Positions 1 to 9,300 of a stretch of 64,000 bases of DNA are shown one piece after another (the stretch's first letter is position 1; each line of letters begins with the position of its first letter). The position numbers were made by a program, and so were the translations under genes. Location: positions 124,001 through 188,000 of the forward strand of contig CAVUNV010000009.1 in assembly GCA_963742925.1 (NCBI GenBank), given 5' to 3'. The notes beneath the pieces are model-generated. The model ran no database searches. It was not told the origin of the DNA and saw nothing but the letters and a program-made list of their open reading frames with translations. This DNA comes from PALSA-612 sp963742925 (GTDB lineage: Bacteria > Actinomycetota > Thermoleophilia > Gaiellales > Gaiellaceae).

Positions 1-26
1 GTCCCGCGCGGCGCCTCGAACTTCAT
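1..26 (-). CDS. hisS: Start of a probable histidyl-tRNA synthetase (cut by window edge)
   Basis: Only the first eight codons are inside the window: an ATG at 26 reading MKFEAPRG toward position 1. Its ATGA overlaps the stop codon of the upstream MBL-fold gene, so the two are translationally coupled. Histidyl-tRNA synthetases usually begin with a short strand followed by APRGTxD, and an MBL-fold hydrolase directly before hisS is common in Actinomycetota. The call rests on eight residues plus this context, so it is tentative. Confidence 0.5.
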
Positions 27-661
27 GACGTTCGCAGCTCGGCCAGGAACGGGTTGCGCTCCAGCTCGGCGCCGAGGGTCGTCGGCGGGCCGTGCCCGGA
101 ATAGACGACCGTGTCGGCCGGGAAGCGCTCGACGAGCGACTTGATCGACGCGAGCAGCTCGTCCCAGTCGGCCCGCGGCAGGTCGGTTCGCCCGACCGAG
201 CCGGCGAACAGGACGTCGCCGGAGAGCAGCGCGCCGTCCGCGTAGTAGGCGAGATGCCCCGGCGAATGGCCCGGCACGGCCAGCACCTCGAACGAGATGC
301 CGGCGACCTCGATCGACTCGCCGCCCGCGAGCAGCACGTCGGGCTTCCAGCCACGCAGCGAGACGCCGAGACCCGCGTAGTAGGTCGCCGGGTTCTCCAG
401 AACGTCCACCTCGACCTCGGGGCCGTACACGGTCACTCCGGTTCCCTCGGCCAGCTCGGCCAGGCCGAGGATGTGATCCCAGTGCGAGTGGGTGATGAGG
501 ATGCCCGCACAGGTCGCGCCCATCTGCGCCAGCTCGAGACGGATCGTGGCCGCATCGCCGCTCGGGTCGACCACGGCGGCCTCGGCCGCGCCGCGCTCCG
601 ACCGCACGACGTAGCAGTTCGTCCCGATCGGGCCCAGCTCGTAGCGGTCGACAACCAGCAT
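23..661 (-). CDS. MBL-fold metallo-hydrolase (glyoxalase II-like)
   Basis: This is a 212-residue metallo-beta-lactamase fold hydrolase, predicted cytosolic with a dinuclear metal site. The ligand set is complete: THSHWDH (His58, His60, Asp62, His63), GHSPGH (His132), SGDVLF (Asp149) and SGHGP (His190). The single-domain length and spacing fit the hydroxyacylglutathione hydrolase-like (YcbL type) branch, but the substrate cannot be read from sequence. The ATG at 661 follows the hexamer TAAACT (670-675, minus strand) by 8 bases and has no Shine-Dalgarno sequence, so the mRNA is probably leaderless. The stop overlaps the ATG of the probable hisS. Confidence 0.9.
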   Translation of the reverse strand: MLVVDRYELGPIGTNCYVVRSERGAAEAAVVDPSGDAATIRLELAQMGATCAGILITHSHWDHILGLAELAEGTGVTVYGPEVEVDVLENPATYYAGLGVSLRGWKPDVLLAGGESIEVAGISFEVLAVPGHSPGHLAYYADGALLSGDVLFAGSVGRTDLPRADWDELLASIKSLVERFPADTVVYSGHGPPTTLGAELERNPFLAELRTS

Positions 662-682
662 GGAGATCGAGTTTACGGCGGG

Positions 683-1132
683 CTACTTCGACTTCGGCGG
701 CGAGCCGCCGCGTTTCGCGATCCGCTTCTGGTACGCGCGATAGAGGAGCGTGTCCATCGCGTACATGAACAGGATCAGGATCGCGACCACCACGACGGCC
801 TGGAACGCGAGCGCCGTCGTGGACATGCTCTTCCTCCCGGTGTAGTAGAGGAAGATCAGCATGATCGGCACGAAGATCGCCGCCCGGCGGAAGGTTCGAC
901 TCCAGGTCGGAGGATCGACCGTGCGCTCCGGGCGCGCCGCGGTCTTCGCATTCTTCGCGTTCTTCGCCCCCGGCGTCGGCTTCTGCCCCGAGGGCTTCGA
1001 TTCATCGGCCTTCTTCGGCTTCGCGACCTCCTCGTCGACCTCGACTTCCTGCCCCTCCTGGTCGACGTAGACGATCTCGTACTCGTGCCGGCGTTCCTTC
1101 TCGCGCCGCCGCCGCTGTTTCCTGGTGGCCAC
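683..1132 (-). CDS. Small membrane protein with charged N-terminus, function unknown
   Basis: The 149-residue product has a very basic N-terminus (residues 1-15), an acidic then Lys/Ala/Pro-rich linker to about residue 70, and two hydrophobic segments near residues 85-100 and 108-128. It ends in a basic tail. This suggests a two-pass inner-membrane protein with both ends in the cytosol. I do not recognise a family. The GTG start at 1132 lies 6 bases after TAGATT (1139-1144, minus strand), which overlaps the stop codon of hutI. It may therefore have its own leaderless transcript inside the hutI end. Confidence 0.7.
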   Translation of the reverse strand: MATRKQRRRREKERRHEYEIVYVDQEGQEVEVDEEVAKPKKADESKPSGQKPTPGAKNAKNAKTAARPERTVDPPTWSRTFRRAAIFVPIMLIFLYYTGRKSMSTTALAFQAVVVVAILILFMYAMDTLLYRAYQKRIAKRGGSPPKSK

Positions 1133-1141
1133 GGGCCTAAT

Positions 1142-2353
1142 CTAGCGCGCTCTCTCGCCGCCGACGATCACCTCGTCGACGACCGGGCCGCCCAGGTGGT
1201 AGGCGAGATAGCGCCAGTCGGGCGCGTCGAGCAGGACGATGTCCGCGTCGTATCCGGGCGCCAGGCGGCCCTTGCGACCCGAGCGTCCCAGGACGTGTGC
1301 GGCGTTGACGGTGCAGGCCGCAAGCGCCTGTCCGGGCGACATCCCGAGCTGCGTGCACGCGAGCGAGCAGACGAGCGGGAGGCTCTCGCAGAACGCGCTG
1401 CCGGGATTGAAGTCGGTGGCGAGGGCGACGGCGGCACCGGCGTCGATCAGCGCGCGGGCGGGCGGCATCGGCCGGCCGAGGAAGAGCGCGCTCGCAGGGA
1501 GCAGCACGCCGACGACGTCGCTCGCCGCGAGCACCGCGACGCCTGCCGCGCCGGTCGCCTCGAGGTGGTCCACCGAGCGGGCGCCGAGCTCGATCGCGAG
1601 CGGGATCGCACCCGCCTCGGTGAACTGGTCGCCGTGCAGACGCAGCGCGAGGCCCGCCCGGCCGCACGCCTCCAGGTACCGACGTGCCTGAGCGGCGTCG
1701 AAGGCGCCGCGCTCCAGGAAGACGTCGGCCGCCTCGGCGAGGGTCGCCGCCTCCGGCAGCACCTCGCGCAGGGCGAAGTCGAGGTACTCGTCGGCGGAGT
1801 CGAACTCGGGCGGGACCGCGTGCGCGCCCAGCCAGGTGGGGATTCCGCCCGCGGCCGCGATGGCCCGCAGCGACGCGAGCTCCGTCTCGCGGTCGAGCCC
1901 GTAGCCGGACTTCGCCTCGAAGGTCGTCGTTCCCCGGGCGAGCATCCAGCCGCGGTGCCGCTCCACCGCCCGGCGGAGCCCCGCCTCGCCCGCGGCGCGC
2001 GTCGCCCGGACGGTCGAGAGGATGCCACCCCCCGCCGCGTGCAGCTCCTCGTAGCCTGCGCCGGCCGACCGGAGCGCAAACTCCTCGACACGGTCACCGG
2101 CGAAGCAGGCGTGCGTGTGGCAGTCGACGAGCCCGGGGATCGCGCAGCGGCCGCGGCCGTCCAGCTCCGCGACCTCGCCCTCGAGCGACGGGAGGTCGCG
2201 CATGCGCCCGACGGCCTCGATCCGCCCCTCCCCGCAGAGCACGAAGGCGTCCTCGAGCACCTCGACCTCGCCGAGCGCCGGGCCGCGCAGAGGCGCCGCC
2301 GTTCCAGCGGGTGTCGCCAGCTGGGCGAGGTCGCGGAGGAGCAGCCGGCTCAC
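1142..2353 (-). CDS. hutI: Imidazolonepropionase
   Basis: HutI hydrolyses 4-imidazolone-5-propanoate to N-formimino-L-glutamate, the third step of histidine breakdown. The 403-residue protein is an amidohydrolase with the metal site in DCHTHACFAG, then HGDQF, DHLEA and the signature ATDFNPGSAF. The GTG start at 2353 overlaps the TGA of the upstream cupin gene (GTGA). The longer open frame reaching to 2800 is only the shadow of that cupin, and 403 residues is the normal HutI length. It is the last gene of a cupin-cupin-hutI operon. hutU, hutH and ftcD lie about 7 kb away on the same strand. Confidence 0.95.
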   Translation of the reverse strand: MSRLLLRDLAQLATPAGTAAPLRGPALGEVEVLEDAFVLCGEGRIEAVGRMRDLPSLEGEVAELDGRGRCAIPGLVDCHTHACFAGDRVEEFALRSAGAGYEELHAAGGGILSTVRATRAAGEAGLRRAVERHRGWMLARGTTTFEAKSGYGLDRETELASLRAIAAAGGIPTWLGAHAVPPEFDSADEYLDFALREVLPEAATLAEAADVFLERGAFDAAQARRYLEACGRAGLALRLHGDQFTEAGAIPLAIELGARSVDHLEATGAAGVAVLAASDVVGVLLPASALFLGRPMPPARALIDAGAAVALATDFNPGSAFCESLPLVCSLACTQLGMSPGQALAACTVNAAHVLGRSGRKGRLAPGYDADIVLLDAPDWRYLAYHLGGPVVDEVIVGGERAR

Positions 2354-2892
2354 TGCCAGGGTAGACCGGCGTCCTCGAGCGGAGCCCTTTCCCACCCCGG
2401 AAAGCGCTCGTATGCCTCTCGCGGCTCGGTCGTCTCCACCTCGACGCCGGCGTCGTGCCTCCGCGCGACCTCGGCGACGGGATAGCGGATGCCGCGACCC
2501 TCGCTTCTCGCGCCGACCATCAGGATCGCGCACGGGCCCGAGCCGGCACCGACGACGATGTGCTCGGTCCAGGCGGGGAAGTGAACGAAGTCCCATGCTT
2601 TGAGGGGCCGCTCCTCGCCCTCGACGAGCAGCAGGCACTCGCCCGAGAGGACGAGGAAGTCCTCCTGTGCGTCCTCGCCGTGGTACATGCCGTTCGCCTG
2701 TCCCGGCCAGACGACGTGGATATTGATCCCGTACTCGTTGAACCCCCGCTCGCCCGCCGCTTCGAACGGGCACGAGGCACCGAAGGCATCGCTCCGCCAC
2801 CAGGCCGTGTCGCGCGCGTTGACGACGAACCAGCCGGGGCCTTCGGGCTCGAGCCCGCTGTCCGTCCGGGTCAGCTTCGTCTCCTCGATCAT
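2350..2892 (-). CDS. Cupin-domain protein, copy A
   Basis: A 180-residue single-cupin protein. The core barrel carries EDFLVLSGECLLLVEGEER followed by WDFVHFPAWTEHIVVGAG, with the second-motif histidine in place. The first motif has only one clear histidine (GMYHGED), so metal binding may be unusual. Start: ATG at 2892 preceded by GAGGGAG; the longer frame to 2976 would run into the neighbouring cupin gene. It is a tandem paralogue of the next gene upstream and overlaps hutI by GTGA, so an accessory role in histidine catabolism is possible. Its substrate is unknown. Confidence 0.85.
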   Translation of the reverse strand: MIEETKLTRTDSGLEPEGPGWFVVNARDTAWWRSDAFGASCPFEAAGERGFNEYGINIHVVWPGQANGMYHGEDAQEDFLVLSGECLLLVEGEERPLKAWDFVHFPAWTEHIVVGAGSGPCAILMVGARSEGRGIRYPVAEVARRHDAGVEVETTEPREAYERFPGWERAPLEDAGLPWQ

Positions 2893-2905
2893 CGTCGCTC
2901 CCTCG

Positions 2906-3448
2906 TCATTGCCAGGGCAGGCCCAGATCGGGCAGGCGCTCGCGACGGGGCGGGTTGAGGTCGGCGTATGCGTCACGCGGGTCGCGCGCCTCCGTTTCGA
3001 CCCCGGCCCCGTGCCGGAGCGCGAGCTCCGAGACGGGATAGACGATCTCGCCGTCCAGGCGGGCGCCCGTCATCAGGATCACGCACGGCCCGTCGCCGGC
3101 GCCGACGAAGACGTGCGCCGTCCCGCCCGGACAATGGACGAAATCCCAGGCGCGTAGCCGCCGCTCCTCGCCCTCGACGAGCAGCAGGCACTCGCCCGAC
3201 AGGACGAGGAAGTCCTCCTGCCGTGACTCGGCGTGGTAGCGGCAATTCGGCTCGCCCGGCTGGAGGACCCGGAGGACGATGCCGAGCTCGGGAAACCGCG
3301 CCGCTTCCTGGCTCTCGAAGCGGCAGATGGATCCGAAGACATCGCGCTGGCGCCACCAGGCCGCCTCCCGCGCGTTGACGACGAACCAGCCTTCACCCGC
3401 GGGCTCGAGCCCGCTCTCGGTCTCGACCAGCTTCGCTTCCTCGACCAT
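2906..3448 (-). CDS. Cupin-domain protein, copy B
   Basis: This 180-residue paralogue of the next gene has the same length and domain layout. It shares the block EDFLVLSGECLLLVEGEER, the N-terminal pattern EPxGxGWFVVNAR and the C-terminal GLPWQ. The metal-motif equivalents are CRYHAES and HCPGGTAHVFVGAG. It is the first gene of the operon with hutI; the start ATG at 3448 has a strong AAAGGAGG Shine-Dalgarno. Thirteen bases separate it from copy A. The pair looks like a local duplication kept in one transcript. Confidence 0.85.
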   Translation of the reverse strand: MVEEAKLVETESGLEPAGEGWFVVNAREAAWWRQRDVFGSICRFESQEAARFPELGIVLRVLQPGEPNCRYHAESRQEDFLVLSGECLLLVEGEERRLRAWDFVHCPGGTAHVFVGAGDGPCVILMTGARLDGEIVYPVSELALRHGAGVETEARDPRDAYADLNPPRRERLPDLGLPWQ

Positions 3449-3655
3449 TCACGCCTCCTTTCGAGACTCGTCTCTGGACGCTGCGTCGACAGCTGCCACG
3501 AAGGCCCGAGCGTCCGTGACCCAACGGGATTCTCCCACGCGAGCGCTGCGGCTTTCCCGTAGCCGATTGGGGAGGTTGCCACGATGCCGCGCCCGACCCG
3601 GGAGGCAACCATCCGCGAAACACATCGAGCGCCACATGACTCGGAAGGAGCACCA

Positions 3656-4159
3656 GTGAAGGGATATCGAGCACCATTCCTCTTGATCGCGGCAGTCGGT
3701 GTCGCGGCGCTGGCGGTCGGCACCGCCTTCGCCGCAGCTCCGAAGCCGAAGACCGTCGCCTTCAAGGGCAGCTACGCCGGCACGGTGACGGAGAAGGTGA
3801 ACGGCCAGGCCGTCACCGCCCTGGCCAACGGCAAGGGCGTCGGCACGGCCATCGGCAAGGGCGCGCTGACCGGAATCGTCTCGGCCACGACGGCGAACCC
3901 GCCGTGCTCGCCGCTCAACGGACCGGGCACGCTCGCAGGCCCGAAAGGGAAGCTGAAGGTCACGGTCGTCCCGGCGACGTCGCACGGATGCGCAGCGTCC
4001 GAGGAGGACCAGAACAACATCTCGGTCTCCGGCAACGTGAAGGTGATCGGCGGAACGCTCCTGTTCCGCAAGGCCAAGGGCACGCTCCACTTCAGCGGTA
4101 CCTACGACCGTAAGGGCGGCACCTTCGCCATCAAGCTCACGGGAAAGCTGACCTACTAG
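3656..4159 (+). CDS. Secreted protein of unknown function
   Basis: A 167-residue protein with a clear signal peptide: VKGYR, a hydrophobic core to about residue 22, then an AFA-A cleavage site. The mature part is rich in Gly, Lys and Thr with alternating beta-strand pattern (FKGSYAGTVTEK, GTLHFSGTYDRKGG). It resembles a small extracellular beta-barrel or sandwich. One Cys pair (in PPCSPL and SHGCAA) may form a disulfide. The GTG at 3656 is chosen because AAGGAG lies 5 bases before it; the open frame runs on to 3584 with no signal-like sequence. I do not recognise a family. It is first in a run of three secreted proteins. Confidence 0.75.
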   Translation: MKGYRAPFLLIAAVGVAALAVGTAFAAAPKPKTVAFKGSYAGTVTEKVNGQAVTALANGKGVGTAIGKGALTGIVSATTANPPCSPLNGPGTLAGPKGKLKVTVVPATSHGCAASEEDQNNISVSGNVKVIGGTLLFRKAKGTLHFSGTYDRKGGTFAIKLTGKLTY

Positions 4160-4196
4160 CCCATCGACCCGGCACAAGGAAAGAGGTGTCGCCCAC

Positions 4197-5097
4197 ATGA
4201 AGAGAATGAGGATCCCGATACTGGCGCTGGCGATTCTGGGGGCCGCCGCGCTCGCGCGTGGCGCCGTCGCGGACACAACTCCGTTCCCGTCGGCGCACGC
4301 CGGTGACATCTTCGTGATCGCGCAGACCGTCACCACCAACGGTGTGATGAGCAGCTACTTCACACCCGGCAGCACGGTCGTCTTCCGCTCCTACGCGGTG
4401 GACGGCAAGACGCGCAAGGTCCTCACCGCGAAGAACGTGAAGTACTACTACGTCACGATCCCGAATCAGCCCAACGTCAAGCTGACGAACAACGCGAAGG
4501 CTCCGGGCGCCAGCGGCCAGTACGTCTGGACAGGGTCGTGGAACGTACCGAGCAACTACCCGACCGGCCCCGTCTACTTCAAGGTGCTCGTCAAGTCGAA
4601 GGCGAAGCGGACCGGGTCGTTCGTCCAGATGCCCGTCCTGCCGTCGCAGCTGAACATCTCGGCCATCCCCGTGATTCCGTCCGGCCCCGGCCCGGCGGGA
4701 GGCACGGCGCCGGCCGGCAAGGTCGACACGGTCATCTACGCCGACAGCGTCAACGGGACGGGTCCCAAAGGCGCGGCACCACGGCCGGTCGGCTGCACCC
4801 AGACCAACGTGTACAAGCGCGGCGAGCAGTTCGTGCTCCGTACCTGGGGCTTCGACCTGACCGACAGGACGGTGTTCTCGACCGACAACGTCAGCGAGGC
4901 GCACTTCACCATCCCCGGCCAGCCGAACGTGACCCTGAACTGGGGCTCACACGGGGCCCAGAAGGTCTTCTTCTGGACGAACTTCTGGAAGATCCCCGTC
5001 CGACTACCCGCTCGGCAACACCATCGTCCACATCAGCTTCACGTTGACGAGCGGCAAGGTCGCAACCCTCGACTATCCGATCGTGATCATCCCCTGA
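4197..5097 (+). CDS. Secreted repeat protein, unknown function (one indel)
   Basis: The signal peptide spans residues 1-25 and is followed by two diverged copies of an extracellular domain. The first contains YYVTIPNQPNVKL and WNVPSNYPTGPVYF; the second contains AHFTIPGQPNVTL and, after frame correction, WKIPSDYPLGNTIV. The frame breaks in the CCCC run at 4994-4997: removing one C restores the second repeat and a stop at 5095-5097, giving 299 residues. Uncorrected, the frame runs into 18 unrelated codons ending at 5114. The ATG at 4197 has a GAAAGAGG Shine-Dalgarno. No known family is recognised; the domain looks like an Ig-like or carbohydrate-binding sandwich. Confidence 0.7.
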
Positions 5098-5132
5098 ATC
5101 ACCAAATCCCCTAAGGAGAGAGTGAGACGACC

Positions 5133-6705
5133 ATGAGCACCACAGTCACAAAGAAGCTCACACTGGTCGGCGCGGTGCTGGCAGGAGCGCTGCTCCTGTC
5201 GGCACCGGCCGTCCTGTCGGCGACATCCGCCTCGACCACCGTGGCGCTCGCGGCGCCCGCGATTCCCGGCGTGGCAGCAATGCCCGGGCCGATCGCTGCG
5301 CCCGCGACGCCCGCTGCCAACATGGGCGTGCTGAAGACGGCGCCCGACATCGGCCTTCCCGGCTCCGCGCTCACGATCGCGGGCTCCGGACTGGCCGCGA
5401 ACAAGGACGTCAGCATCGTCTGGGGCACGGCGAAGGTCACCTGGGTCGTCGACGCGCGGCCCGACAGCGTCGACTACCTCGGACGGAAGGCGGACAAGTT
5501 CAGCGTCGTCGTCGCGACGACGAAGACGGACGCGGCGGGAGCGTTCTCCGTCTCGCTGCGGGCCCCGAAGGACTTCGGGGGCATCCATGACATCTATGCA
5601 GTCGTCGACGGCGTCCAGGTGGCCAAGGGCGGCTACCTGATCGCCCGCACGGCGTCGATCACGCCCAAGAAGGGGCCGATCGGCACGATGATCACCCTCA
5701 CTTACTCCGGCCTCGGCTCGTCGCTCTACGAGGGCGGCGCGTCGCTGCTCTACGACAACCACTACGTCGGCGCGGTGATGGCCAACTGGACACGCGGCGT
5801 GGCGACGGTCAAGTTCCGCGCCGCAGGCCCGGTCGGCCGGCACGTCATCAGGATCGCCGACGCGATCAGCTACGAGTACCTCAACATCCCGCAGGCCCCG
5901 ATCCCGTGGGCGACCGGGAAGACGTTCGCATTCACGGTGACGAAGGATGCCGGCCTCCCGAAGCAGCAGATCGACTGGCCCGTGTCCGTTGCACCGACCC
6001 TCGACGCCAAGACGACGCTGGCGACGCTCGGTCTCACGGCCGGTCAGGGATCCGCGACCGTGAGCACGAGCTCACGGCCCGATCCTCACGAAGGTGGACG
6101 TATCGGCCAAGGGGCTCGTCCCGAGCCAGCCGGTCACCCTCGTCTGGTCGACGGTCGTCGGCAACCGCGTCAACTGCACGGGCACCTGCTGGAGCTTCGT
6201 CTCGGTGCCGCTCGGAAACGGCACGGCCGCCTCCGACGGAACGCTGACGAGCGCGGTGCAGATTCCCGACGGGCTCGGCGGCTGGCACGTGATCCAGCTC
6301 CTGCAGGGCGGTGACGTGAAGGCCCAGGTGCCGTACTTCGTCAAGCGGAGCGTCGCCGGCATCTCGACCCTGAAGGTCAAGGCGGGCCAGCCGTTCACGA
6401 TCCATCTGAAAGGGGTCGGCTGGACGCAGCTCGACAACACGATCGCCGTCGACTACGACAACAGCTACGTCGGCTACGGGTGCGGCTTCAACTCGAACGG
6501 CGACGTGGTGCTCAACCTGGTCGCCTCGGGCGTGCCGGGCACGCACCTGATCGACATGTACCCGCTGCTCTACACGCAGCAGCCGTCGTATCCGAACACG
6601 CCGTACGGCATGGTGCCGGTATTGACCTACGCGCGCGACATCCCCGGTCTCGCGCTCGGATACCAGCTCCCGGCCATCCGCATGGCGATCGAGGTCGTCA
6701 AGTAG
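5133..6705 (+). CDS. Large secreted protein with Ig/IPT-like domains (one indel)
   Basis: A 523-residue extracellular protein after correcting one extra base at 6076-6080 (GGCCC). The signal peptide is near residues 1-30. The following segments resemble IPT/TIG-type domains: SALTIAGSGLAANKDVSIVWG, PIGTMITLTYSGLGSSLYEGG and QPFTIHLKGVGWTQ. The tyrosine-rich repeats LLYDNHYVGAVM and VDYDNSYVGYGC mark two equivalent positions in tandem domains. The start ATG at 5133 is preceded by AAGGAGAGAG. It follows two other secreted proteins on the same strand and may form a surface complex with them. Function is unknown. Confidence 0.7.
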
Positions 6706-6711
6706 GCAGCC

Positions 6712-6747
6712 CTCGGCTGGGAGGGGCGACGGCCTCTCCCAGCCGAG
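6712..6747 (+). terminator. Hairpin after the secreted-protein genes
   Basis: A perfect 12-bp inverted repeat (CTCGGCTGGGAG at 6712-6723 with CTCCCAGCCGAG at 6736-6747) begins 6 bases after the stop codon at 6705. There is no T tract, so this is a GC-rich terminator of the kind common in Actinomycetota, or a 3' stabiliser. Confidence 0.55.
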
Positions 6748-6823
6748 ACGCCGGCGAGAGGGCGAATTGGTGCTCTTCGACTTCTCCACACGGCGTCGAG
6801 CGGGTCACGGGTCAGGGGATTCC

Positions 6824-8999
6824 GTGGCCCGCTCCCCTTCCCTCCCGCTCGCACGCTGGACGCTCCTCATGGTGCGCTTCCGGCGGCCGGTCCTCGCCGC
6901 CTGGCTCGTCCTGCTCGTCGCCGGGATCTCGCTCTCACTGCTCCTGCCGGCGCACCTCACAACCTCCTTCGCGGTGCCGGGAACCGACTCCGAACGGGCG
7001 GACACGGCGCTAGCCCGCGGTTTCGGCGAGCGGCCCGAGGGCACGTTCACGGTCGTCTTCCGCGTCCGCCACTCGTCTGACAAGGGAGCGCAGCACCGGA
7101 TTCGCGAGCGGCTCGAGGCCGCCGCGGCCACGCTTCCCGGCGGCCGTCTCGGAACGTTCCGCGCCGGGGCCGGCGTCATCTACGGCGAGCTCGCGACGAG
7201 CCTGAGCCTCCAGCGCGCGAAGACCTACACGTCCCCGCTGCGTCGAGCGCTCCGCAGCTCCGGCGGTACCGCAGCCCTCGTGAGCGGACAACCGGCGATC
7301 CAGCACGATCTCGACCCGCAGCTCGCCACCGACCTGCGCCGGGGCGAGACGCTGGCACTGCCGCTGGCGTTGCTCGTGCTCGCCTTTCTGCTCGGCGTCT
7401 CGCTCTCTCTGGCAATTCCGTTCGTGTTCGCGGCCTGCTCGATCGCCGGCACGCTGGCGCTGCTCTTCGCCACGGCACAGCTCGTCTCCGTCACCTCGTA
7501 TGCCACGAATCTCGTCGGGCTGATCGGGCTCGGGCTGGCCGTCGACTACTCGCTGCTCGTCGTCTGCCGGTACCGCGAGGAGCTCGAAGGAGGCGTGCCG
7601 CGGGAGATCGCGATCGTGCGCACGATGGCCGGAGCCGGCCGGGCCGTGGTCTTCTCGGGCGTCGCCGTCGCGATCGGCCTCGCTCTGCTGCTGTTCGTCC
7701 CCGTCCCGTTCGTCCGGACGATGGGCCTGGCCGGCCTGCTGATCCCGCTCGTCTCGATCGTCGCGGCGCTGACGCTGCTGCCGGCGCTCCTCTCGTACTG
7801 CGGACGCGGCGTCTTCGCCCGCGTGCGGCTGACTCAACGCGGGACCCGCCGGCCCCGCGAGCCGTGGGCGGCGCTCGCCCGGGCGGTCATGCGACGTCCG
7901 GTCGCCGTGCTCGTGCCGACCGTCGCCCTGCTTGCTCGCAGCGGCGACGCCCAGCCTGTTCCTCCAGCTCAGCCCGGGCTCCCTGTCGTCCCTGCCGCCT
8001 TCCACGGAGGCGACACGCGGCCTCGCCACGTTGAGCAACGCGTTCGGGCCGGGCGCGCTCACGCCGACGGAGATCGCCGTCGACGCGGGCCGGCCCGACG
8101 GGGCCCGGCGGCCCGAGGTACGTGCAGCGGTGGCGCGTCTCGTCGACGGGCTGTTCCACACGCCGGAGGTGTACGTCGTCGCAACCGGCCGCAAGGCGCC
8201 GTACGTCTCGCCCACCGGACGCTACGCACGCGTCTTCGTGATCGGCCGCCACGAGTACGGCGAGCCCGCCTCGCAGCGACTCGTCGCACGCATCCGCGAC
8301 GACCTCGTGCCGGCCGCACGCTTTCCGGCCGACACGCAGGTGCTCGCCGGCGGCGCAGCGCCCCGAGGCGTCGACTTCCTCGCCCGCACGTACGCCTACT
8401 TCCCCTGGCTGGTGCTGATCGCGCTGATCGTGACCTATCTCGTGCTGGCACGGGCCTTCCGGTCACTGCTGCTGCCGTTGAAGGCCGTGCTCCTGAACCT
8501 GCTCTCGGTGGCGGCGGCCTACGGACTGCTGGTCGCCGTCTTCCACTTCGGCGTCGGGGCCGGCCTCCTCGGTGTCCAGCGCTCGACGCAGATCGAGGGC
8601 TGGATCCCGGTCTTCCTGTTCGCGGCGCTGTTCGGCCTGTCGATGGACTACGAGGTGTTCCTCGTCTCCAGGATGCGCGAGGAGTGGGATGCGCGCCGCG
8701 ACAACGGGGCGGCGGTCGCCTTCGGCCTCGAGCGCACCGGGCGTCTGATCACGGCCGCGGCGCTCGTGATGGCCGTCTCGTTCGGCGGCTTCGTCGTCGG
8801 CAGCGTGCCGGGGCTGCAGCAGTTCGGCCTGGGCCTGGCACTCGCCGTCCTCATCGACGCGACGCTCGTCCGAGCGCTGCTCGTGCCCTCGGCGATGGCG
8901 ATCTTCGGCCGCTGGAACTGGTGGTTGCCGTCCCGCCTCCGCCCCGGCAGGCCGCGAATTCCGGCGTCGCGCCTCGAGGAAGCCCTCGACGAAGCGTGA
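6824..8999 (+). CDS. MMPL/RND family membrane permease (one indel)
   Basis: This is a 724-residue transporter of the MmpL/RND superfamily, probably moving lipids or hydrophobic compounds across the membrane with proton energy. Each half has one hydrophobic segment, a large extracellular loop and a bundle of five segments. The paired signature motifs are GLGLAVDYSLLVVCRYREE in the first half and LFGLSMDYEVFLVSRMREE in the second. One extra base at about 7931 splits the frame after TVAL and before LLAAATPSLF. The GTG at 6824 has AGGGG 5 bases upstream; the frame to 6767 adds only a low-complexity N-terminus. Cargo is unknown. Confidence 0.85.
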
Positions 9000-9235
9000 A
9001 CGACTCGCGCTCGCGACGTGCTGGTCGGCGCACTGAGCGGCAGCGCCGCCGGACGGTCGTCGTCGCGCCGTAGCGGTCCACCCGTCTTCTGGCCGTTGCC
9101 ACGGGAGTCCCGGCTCGAGCCGGCTCTCGATCTCGACGACCTGATCGAGCGCCTCGCACAACGTCGCTCGGGGCACCCCAGCCCACCACCCACTGCGATT
9201 CTATCCTGCAAATCCGCACAATTTGGGGACCCGAC

Positions 9236-9257
9236 TGTGCCAATAGCGTGACGATTC
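9236..9257 (+). repeat. Copy 1 of a 22-base motif at hut gene 3' ends
   Basis: Reads TGTGCCAATAG then CGTGACGATTC. It matches 12664-12685 at 19 of 22 positions. Both copies lie just downstream of a histidine-catabolism gene (hutU here). Function is unknown; it could be an operator or part of a 3'-end signal. Confidence 0.5.
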
Positions 9258-9265
9258 ATGCACAG

Positions 9266-9292
9266 CCGCCCGGTCAGGACGTGGCCGGGCGG
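9266..9292 (-). terminator. GC-rich hairpin downstream of hutU
   Basis: CCGCCCGG (9266-9273) pairs perfectly with CCGGGCGG (9285-9292) around an 11-base loop. It lies 9 bases past the hutU stop. No T tract follows on the minus strand. It probably ends the hutH-hutU transcript. Confidence 0.5.
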
Positions 9293-9300
9293 TGCTGGTC

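Larger units (their letters stand above)
9000..9300. other. Non-coding gap between convergent genes
   Basis: No convincing gene is present in these 301 bases between the permease and hutU, which converge here. Short open frames are shadows without starts or families. The right part holds a 22-base motif shared with the end of the formiminotransferase gene (9236-9257) and a GC hairpin at 9266-9292. Confidence 0.6.

Noticed and set aside
92..2485. A 797-codon plus-strand frame opposite the MBL and hutI genes
   Set aside because: It is Arg/Asp/Leu-rich low-complexity sequence with no family, antisense to well-supported genes.
9018..9251. A 77-codon frame in the gap between the permease and hutU
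   Set aside because: It has no family, no ribosome site and no promoter; it is probably spurious.
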